Assembly: GCA_963837445.1 (NCBI GenBank) | Contig: CAWINK010000001.1 | Span: 1 to 64,000, forward strand | Length of the DNA: 64,000 bases | DNA from: JACVRW01 sp963837445 | GTDB taxonomy: Bacteria > Actinomycetota > Thermoleophilia > Solirubrobacterales > Thermoleophilaceae | Direction of reading: 5' to 3' | In this document: positions 59,183 to 64,000 of the stretch, in pieces | Layout: each line of letters begins with the position of its first letter | How positions within the stretch are numbered: position 1 is the first letter of the stretch | Notes under the pieces: model-generated | Seen by the model: the letters and a program-made list of their open reading frames with translations, nothing else | Databases searched by the model: none | What the model was told of the DNA's origin: nothing | Position numbers and translations under genes: made by a program

Positions 59183-59824
59183 GGATATTGCGACTTGGGC
59201 GCACCGGGCTCCGGGTGTCCGAGCTCTGCCTCGGCACGATGACCTTCGGGGCATCCACCGACGCAGACGAGGCCGGACATGTTCTCGACCGCTTCGCGAA
59301 CTCGGGAGGCAACTTCCTGGACACGGCGGTCAACTACGCGGGCGGCGCGAGCGAGGAGCTGCTGGGCCGGCTGCTCGCCGACCGGCGGGACAGAGCCATC
59401 GCCTCGCGCTCGAAACGAGCCTTCGCCGGCTACGTACCGACTACCTCGACCTCTACTGGGTTCATGTCTGGGACGGCGCAACCCCGCTCGACGAACTGGT
59501 GCAGCGGCTCGACGACGCTGTGGCGAGGGTGGACGCCTGCGGCCGGACGACCGAAGGCTCACCGAGCGCAACCTTGCGATAGCGCGAGAGCTGGTGGCCG
59601 TGGCGGCGGAGCTGGACAGCACCCCAGCCGCCGTGGCGCTGGCATGGCTGCGCTCACGAGCCCCGCGCCCGATCCCCGTGCTTGGTGCACGAACGCCCGC
59701 GCAACTCGACGAGCAGCTCGCCTGCCTCGACCTTTGCCTACCGCCCGACGTGGCCGGGCGCCTCGACCACGTCAGTGCAATTGCCCTGGGCTACCCGCAC
59801 GAGCTTCTGGCTCGTCTGCGATGA
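59179..59824 (+). pseudogene. Aldo/keto reductase pseudogene with two internal deletions
   Basis: Three blocks of one aldo/keto reductase are found in three frames. Block 1 from ATG 59179 reads MRILRLGRTGLRVSELCLGT...NFLDTAVNYAGGASEELLGRLLADRRDRAI. Block 2 (about 59403-59535) reads LETSLRRLRTDYLDLYWVHVWDG...LVQRLDDAVARV. Block 3 from about 59540 reads LRPDDRRLTERNLAIARELVAVA to the family C-terminus. Relative to a normal 330-residue enzyme, about 40 residues are missing between blocks 1 and 2 and about 100 between 2 and 3. The gene is clearly dead. It once followed the SDR gene in the TetR-controlled operon. Confidence 0.85.
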
Positions 59825-61490
59825 CGGGCGGGTCCTCGCCGTGCCGGTAGAACTCCACCGGCTCGGCGGGCAGCGGCGTGTTGCCGAGGATGAGGTCCGC
59901 CGACTTCTCCGCGGTCATCATCACCGGCGCGTAGATGTTCCCGTTGGTCACGTAGGGGAACACCGAGGCGTCCACCACGCGCAGGCCCTCCACGCCGTGC
60001 ACGCGCATGCTGAGCGGGTCGACCACCGCCATCTCGCCGGTCCCCATCCTGCAGGTGCACGACGGGTGCAGCGCGGTCTCCGCGTCCTTCGCGACCCAGT
60101 CCAGGATCTGCTGGTCGGTCTCCACCTCGGCGCCGGGCGACAGCTCGCCGCCGCTGAAGGGCTCGAACGCGGGTGCGCCGAGGATCCTGCGCGTCACGCG
60201 CACGGCCTCGATCCACTCGCGGCGGTCGTTCTCCGTGGAGAGATAGTTGAAGAGCAGCGCGGGCTTCACGCGCGGGTCGCTGCTCACCGCCTTGCAGGTG
60301 CCGCGCACGTCCGAGTACATCGGGCCCACGTGCACCTGGTAGCCATGGCCGCCGCCGCCCTCGGGGAGCGTCCCGTCGTAGCGCACCGCGATCGGCAGGA
60401 AGTGGTACATCAGGTTCGGGTACTTCACCTCGTCGTTGCCGCGCACGAAGCCGCCCGCCTCGAAGTGGTTCGTGGCTCCCGGGCCGGTCCTCCGCACCAG
60501 CCACTCGAGGCCCACGAGCGGGCGCCGCTTCATCGCGAAGTAGGGCGCCATCGTTACCGGCTGGGTGGCGCTGTGCTGGATGTAGACCTCGAGGTGGTCC
60601 TGGAGGTTCTCGCCCACGCCGGGAAGGTCTGCCACCACGTCGATCCCGAGCGCGCTGAGCTCGCTCGCCGCTCCGATGCCGGAGAGCTGGAGCAGCTGCG
60701 GCGAGTTGATCGCCCCGCCACAGAGGATCACCTCACCCGCGCTCGCCGTGCGGCTGCCGCGACCGCGCCGTGAGTACTCCACGCCCACCGCGCGTCCGCC
60801 GTCGAACTTGATCTTGGTGGCGAACGCCCTCGTCTCGACGGTGAGGTTCGGGCGGTTCATCACCGGGTGCAGGTAGGCCCGCGCGGCGGAGAGCCGCTTG
60901 CCGTTGTGCACGTTGCGGTCGAACGCGGCGAAGCCCTCCTGGCGATAGCCGTTCACGTCCTCGGTGAGCGGGTAGCCGGCCTGCTGCACGGCCTCGAAGA
61001 ACGCGTCGAACAGCGGTCCCTTCGCCGGGCCGCGCTCGAGCACGAGCGGGCCGTCGTGTCCCCGGAACGGATCGTCCGCGGCCGCGGCGAGGCAGTTCTC
61101 CATCCGCTTGAAGTACGGCAGGCAGTGCGCGTGGTCCCAGGTCTCCATCCCGGCGTCCGAGGCCCAGCGCTCGTAGTCCAGCGGGTTGCCGCGCTGGAAG
61201 ATCATGCCGTTGATGGAGCTCGAGCCGCCGAGCACCTTGCCGCGCGCGTGGTACACGCGCCGCCCGCCCATGTGCGGCTCGGGCTCGGACTCGTACTTCC
61301 AGTCGTAGAAGCGACTGCCGATCGGGAACGCGAGCGCCGCCGGCATGTGGATGAAGACGTCCCACGGATAGTCGGAACGCCCGGCCTCCAGCACGAGCAC
61401 ACTGGTACCCGGGTCCGCCGAGAGGCGGTTGGCGAGCGCGCTGCCCGCCGACCCACCTCCGACGATCACGAAGTCCCAGTGTTCGCTCAA
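59772..61490 (-). CDS. betA: GMC-family choline dehydrogenase-like oxidoreductase
   Basis: The 572-residue protein has the FAD motif DFVIVGGGSAGSALANRLS at residues 5-23, GKVLGGSSSINGMIFQRG near residue 85, and GAINSPQLLQLSGIG. The C-terminal HPSCTCRMG has the catalytic His, and VTNGNIYAPVMMTAEK the Asn. It fits choline dehydrogenase and other GMC alcohol oxidases. TTG 61490 overlaps the stop of the GcvT-like gene (TTGA). The last 53 bases run over the aldo/keto reductase pseudogene. Substrate choline is inferred from family and neighbours. Confidence 0.9.
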   Translation of the reverse strand: MSEHWDFVIVGGGSAGSALANRLSADPGTSVLVLEAGRSDYPWDVFIHMPAALAFPIGSRFYDWKYESEPEPHMGGRRVYHARGKVLGGSSSINGMIFQRGNPLDYERWASDAGMETWDHAHCLPYFKRMENCLAAAADDPFRGHDGPLVLERGPAKGPLFDAFFEAVQQAGYPLTEDVNGYRQEGFAAFDRNVHNGKRLSAARAYLHPVMNRPNLTVETRAFATKIKFDGGRAVGVEYSRRGRGSRTASAGEVILCGGAINSPQLLQLSGIGAASELSALGIDVVADLPGVGENLQDHLEVYIQHSATQPVTMAPYFAMKRRPLVGLEWLVRRTGPGATNHFEAGGFVRGNDEVKYPNLMYHFLPIAVRYDGTLPEGGGGHGYQVHVGPMYSDVRGTCKAVSSDPRVKPALLFNYLSTENDRREWIEAVRVTRRILGAPAFEPFSGGELSPGAEVETDQQILDWVAKDAETALHPSCTCRMGTGEMAVVDPLSMRVHGVEGLRVVDASVFPYVTNGNIYAPVMMTAEKSADLILGNTPLPAEPVEFYRHGEDPPVIADEPEARAGSPGQLH

Positions 61491-62683
61491 GAGCTCGCTG
61501 CCAGCTCCTGCTTCGGCGTTTCCTTCTTCGGGTCGATGAACGGCTTGTCCACCACGACCGCGGAGGTCACCCCCTCCGGCCGTTCGACCTCGAGCTCGGT
61601 GCCGAGCTCGGACTGCTCGATCGGCACCATCGCGTAGCCGATGTTCTTCTCGAGCCGCGGCGAGAAGCAGGCTGAGGTGACCCTCCCGATCTGGCTGCCG
61701 TCCTTGTGGACCGGGAACACGTCGATCATCGAGCCGTCGTTGTAGGAGCCGAGCTGCTCGCCGCCGATCTCGACGCCGACCAGCTTGCGCTTGGGGCCTT
61801 CGGCCTTGATCTTCGCCAGCGCCTCCTTGCCGATGAAGTCGGTGCCCGACTCGAGATCGACCATCCAGTCGTAGCCCATCCCCACCTCGTAGGGATTCGT
61901 GTCGTACCACATGTCGCAGCCAGGGCCGAGGGCGAGGATGCCGCCCTCGATGCGGCGGATGTGGCACGGGCCGATCACCTCGAGCCCGTGCGGCTTGCCG
62001 GCCTCCAGCACCGCGTCCCACAGTGCCACGCCGTTCTTCGACGCGTCGTAGAGGTAGATCTCGAAGCCGAGCTCCGACGTGTAGCCGGTGCGCGACACGA
62101 GCACCTTCATTCCGTTCAGCTCGTACGGCCGCAGGAAGTAGTACGGGATGTCGAGGATGCTGTCGCCGAACAGGTCGACCATCACGTCCTTCGACTTCGG
62201 CCCCTGCACCTGCACGGGCCCGACGTCGATCTCCTTGATCGTCACGTCGTGGCCCGAGTTGTGGGCCACTCCGCGCGCCCACAGCTCCACGTCGCTGTCG
62301 GCGAGCGACAGCCAGAAGCGGTTCTCCTCCACGCGCAGCAGCACGGGGTCGTTGATGATCCCGCCGTCGGGCAGGCACAGGAACACGTACTTGCACTGCT
62401 CGACGGCGCACTTGTTCAGGTCGCGGGCCACGAGCAGGTTGGTGAACTCGAACGCGTCCGGCCCGCTGATCTCGATCTGGCGCTCGACGCCGACGTCCCA
62501 GAGCGTCACGCCGTTCAGCAGGTGCCAGTACTCCTCGACCGGGTCGCCGTAGTGCCGCGGGTGGTACATGTGGTTGTAGACGCTGTACAGCTGGACGCCA
62601 TGCCGGCGCGACGCGTAGAAGTACGGCGACTTCCGGATCCGCGAGTACAGCATGATCCCCGGGTTCTCGTTCACCTGTGTCAA
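61487..62683 (-). CDS. GcvT-like aminomethyl/methyl-transferase (DmdA-like demethylase)
   Basis: The 398-residue protein belongs to the GcvT fold: GVTLWDVGVERQIEISGPDAFEFTNLL near residue 60, SRTGYTSELGFEIYL near 195, GGILALGPGCDM, and a C-terminal beta-barrel (QIGRVTSACFSPRLEKNIGYAMVP). It lacks the glycine-cleavage partners nearby. An MTHFR gene directly upstream favours a tetrahydrofolate-dependent demethylase of the DmdA or O-/N-demethylase type. With a choline dehydrogenase next to it, a betaine- or choline-derived methyl donor is plausible. The start ATG 62683 overlaps the MTHFR gene's stop. Confidence 0.85.
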   Translation of the reverse strand: MTQVNENPGIMLYSRIRKSPYFYASRRHGVQLYSVYNHMYHPRHYGDPVEEYWHLLNGVTLWDVGVERQIEISGPDAFEFTNLLVARDLNKCAVEQCKYVFLCLPDGGIINDPVLLRVEENRFWLSLADSDVELWARGVAHNSGHDVTIKEIDVGPVQVQGPKSKDVMVDLFGDSILDIPYYFLRPYELNGMKVLVSRTGYTSELGFEIYLYDASKNGVALWDAVLEAGKPHGLEVIGPCHIRRIEGGILALGPGCDMWYDTNPYEVGMGYDWMVDLESGTDFIGKEALAKIKAEGPKRKLVGVEIGGEQLGSYNDGSMIDVFPVHKDGSQIGRVTSACFSPRLEKNIGYAMVPIEQSELGTELEVERPEGVTSAVVVDKPFIDPKKETPKQELAASS

Positions 62684-63570
62684 GGGGTCTCCTCCTCGTT
62701 TGTGAGGCGGTCGATCAGCTGTCGCCGCCAGTTCTCGGTCTTCTCGATCTCGTTGAAGGTGTACACGTGCACTCCGCTGACCCTGGCTGCCGGGTCGGCG
62801 AACGAGGGAGCCAGCGCCACCAGCAGCTCGGTGGGCGTGTAGGTGCGCGGCGCAAGGAAGCGGCGCAGCAGGCCGCGCTGCCCGCGCAGGAAGCGGACCG
62901 ACTGCCCCAGCCCGATCCTCAGCGAGGTTCGGAGCAGCTTGCGGGACTCCACCGCGCCGGGGACGCCGATCCAGATCGGCAGGGAGGTGCCGCGCTCGCG
63001 CACGCGCTGGATCCAGGTGCGGATCACGTCCGCGTCGAAGCAGATCTGGCTGACGATGTAGGTGGCCATCGGCTCCTTCGCGAACATCGCCTCGATCGTG
63101 GTCTCGTCGCTGATGAAGTGGTGGCTCTCGGGGTAGCCCGAGATGCCGACCTCGGCGAACCCCTTGTGCAGCCCGGCCATGGCGGCGAGGAGCTCGGCGG
63201 CGCCCTCGAACTCGCCCGCCGGCTGGCGCGCGTCGCCGGCGATCACGAACGCCTCGCGAACCCCCGCGTTCTGCAGCCGCAGGACGACCTCCTCGAGGTG
63301 CGCGCGGTCGGCGATCAGGCGAGCCGCCAGGTGCGGGACGACCTCGTAGCCGCGCGGCGCGAGCTGCTCGGCCAGCCCGAGCGTGGCCTCGAGCCCCAGC
63401 GACGGCGAGGACGTGACCGTGACCTTGCGGCCCGCGGGCAGGTGGTCGACCACCTCATCGGCGATCCCGGCGAGTGGCAGGACCTCGTAGCGCGGCCGCT
63501 CGAGCGCCTCGACCAGGGACGGGCCGGCGGCGGACGAGCGCTCCGGCGTGCGGACGTCGGTCATGGTCAT
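62680..63570 (-). CDS. metF: Methylenetetrahydrofolate reductase
   Basis: The 296-residue protein resembles MetF: VTVTSSPSLGLEATL near residue 50 (first strand), AFVIAGDARQPAGEF with the GD motif near 105, EVGISGYPESHHFI near 140, YIVSQICFDADVI and IWIGVPG. It interconverts methylene- and methyl-THF with FAD. In this operon it could run towards oxidation of methyl-THF made by the GcvT-like demethylase. ATG 63570 is chosen; ATG 63564 is possible. The gene lies under the palindrome-containing promoter upstream. Confidence 0.85.
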   Translation of the reverse strand: MTMTDVRTPERSSAAGPSLVEALERPRYEVLPLAGIADEVVDHLPAGRKVTVTSSPSLGLEATLGLAEQLAPRGYEVVPHLAARLIADRAHLEEVVLRLQNAGVREAFVIAGDARQPAGEFEGAAELLAAMAGLHKGFAEVGISGYPESHHFISDETTIEAMFAKEPMATYIVSQICFDADVIRTWIQRVRERGTSLPIWIGVPGAVESRKLLRTSLRIGLGQSVRFLRGQRGLLRRFLAPRTYTPTELLVALAPSFADPAARVSGVHVYTFNEIEKTENWRRQLIDRLTNEEETP

Positions 63571-63606
63571 GGGGCGACGGCGGGGGGCACCTCAGGCCTC
63601 ACGCGT

Positions 63607-63620
63607 CCTGATATATCAGG
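63607..63620. promoter_or_regulatory. Perfect 14-bp palindrome CCTGATATATCAGG upstream of metF
   Basis: The sequence is fully self-complementary and lies 37 bases before the metF start. On the minus strand TTGACC, about 17 bases upstream of ATATAT in its centre, gives a good -35/-10 pair, so the palindrome covers the -10 element. It is a likely repressor site controlling the metF-gcvT-like-betA operon. Confidence 0.65.
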
Positions 63621-63622
63621 TC

Positions 63623-63688
63623 CCGGGCTCGGCGGTCAAACTCAGTTTCCGGGCTCGGCGGTCAACCCAACCCGGGCTCCGCGCTCAA
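63623..63688. repeat. Three imperfect 17-base direct repeats
   Basis: CCGGGCTCGGCGGTCAA occurs at 63623-63639 and 63649-63665, and a diverged copy (CCGGGCTCCGCGCTCAA) at 63672-63688. The period is 26 and 23 bases. Read on the minus strand each of the first two starts TTGACC, so they may duplicate -35 elements or activator sites of the metF promoter. The third overlaps the stop of the gene to the right. Confidence 0.65.
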
Positions 63689-64000
63689 CCCAGCCGCCCG
63701 AGCGCCTCGTCGAGGCTGATCCGCCGGTAGGTCTCCACGGGCACGCCGTCCTCGACCAGGTCACGGCGACCGGCGAGAACGCGCTGCCGCGAATCGCGGT
63801 CGACCTCACCGGCGCGGGCGGCGATCGCATCGGCGCGCTCCTCCTTCCCCTCAGCCCGGAGCCCGGCGATGCGCGTCTCCGGGTCCAGGATGGCCTCGAC
63901 GTAGCCCTCGGTCACCGGGTTGCCGGCAATCCGGACGTCGGCGCCCTCCACGCGCCCCGACGGCGAGTACGCCAGACAGGTCTCGATGCGGGTCCGCGCG
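63685..64000 (-). CDS. C-terminal part of an unidentified protein, cut by window edge
   Basis: The frame enters from the right edge and is open for about 104 codons. It reads TRIETCLAYSPSGRVEGADVRIAG, then a charged helical region (LRAEGKEERADAIAARAGEVDRD), and ends RRISLDEALGRLG. The amino-acid composition supports real coding. I do not recognise the family. It is on the same strand as metF and ends 115 bases upstream of it, so it may belong to the same pathway. Confidence 0.6.
   Translation of the reverse strand, partial: ARTRIETCLAYSPSGRVEGADVRIAGNPVTEGYVEAILDPETRIAGLRAEGKEERADAIAARAGEVDRDSRQRVLAGRRDLVEDGVPVETYRRISLDEALGRLG

Noticed and set aside
59772..62411. 879-residue version of the GMC oxidoreductase
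   Set aside because: The first 307 codons are antisense-like sequence over the GcvT-like gene; TTG 61490 overlaps the upstream stop and starts the FAD motif at once.

Overview
The window is high-GC DNA with tightly packed genes, frequent GTG/TTG starts, four-base start/stop overlaps and actinobacterial protein families (AbiEi-like/DUF559, C5-epimerase-like, AcrA1-like reductase, PadR, EVE, DUF2203). It looks like a chromosomal segment of an actinobacterium. Assignment to Thermoleophilia/Solirubrobacterales is inference from overall feel, not from a marker gene. No rRNA, tRNA, IS element or CRISPR array was seen.

Region 1 (1-11432) is a nucleoside salvage block. A minus-strand series of nine genes reads from 10763 leftwards: CYTH-cytidine deaminase fusion, purine nucleoside phosphorylase, pyrimidine-nucleoside phosphorylase, adenosine deaminase, BMP lipoprotein, ABC ATPase, two permeases, and an unfamiliar phosphorylase-like protein cut by the left edge. 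Divergent upp completes pyrimidine recovery.

Region 2 (11483-31075): tilS; a MerR-like/adenylate cyclase protein divergent from an AcrA1-like acyl-CoA reductase; a secreted beta-propeller; an acyltransferase-epimerase-coiled coil set; a phosphorylase; a large secreted wall hydrolase; a sirtuin with beta-oxidation genes (one with four apparent frame breaks); a DUF559 protein; a PadR regulator and an acyl-CoA dehydrogenase under a palindromic operator.

Region 3 (31087-46354): a DUF455/ATP-grasp pair, a Ca2+/H+ exchanger, an ECF sigma factor with its partner, an M28 peptidase, ClpP facing an ArsR/SRPBCC/LysE set with two matching operators, TerC, an aldo/keto reductase with a doubtful tail, a lipoprotein, a C5-epimerase-like protein and an ArsA-like ATPase.

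Region 4 (46355-50470): a lower-GC, probably acquired Fic gene preceded by about eleven AATARC hexamers, then a sulfatase-fold protein and small conserved genes.

Region 5 (50933-56966) holds the most interesting object, a compact RiPP-like locus. A methyltransferase gene overlaps a 20-codon peptide gene preceded by a perfect 12-base Shine-Dalgarno. A 17-bp-stem hairpin follows, then a RRE/E1-like (ThiF/MccB-type) adenylating enzyme with its own Shine-Dalgarno. Divergently lie an ArsR-type regulator, a response regulator, a Tat-exported berberine-bridge-type flavoprotein and an MFS transporter.

Region 6 (57123-64000): a LexA-like box before an unknown gene, a TetR/SDR pair with two inverted operators, a deleted aldo/keto reductase pseudogene, and a choline dehydrogenase / GcvT-like demethylase / MTHFR module behind a promoter with a perfect palindrome.

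Almost no convergent gene pair leaves spacer DNA; six share the palindromic stop CTAG.
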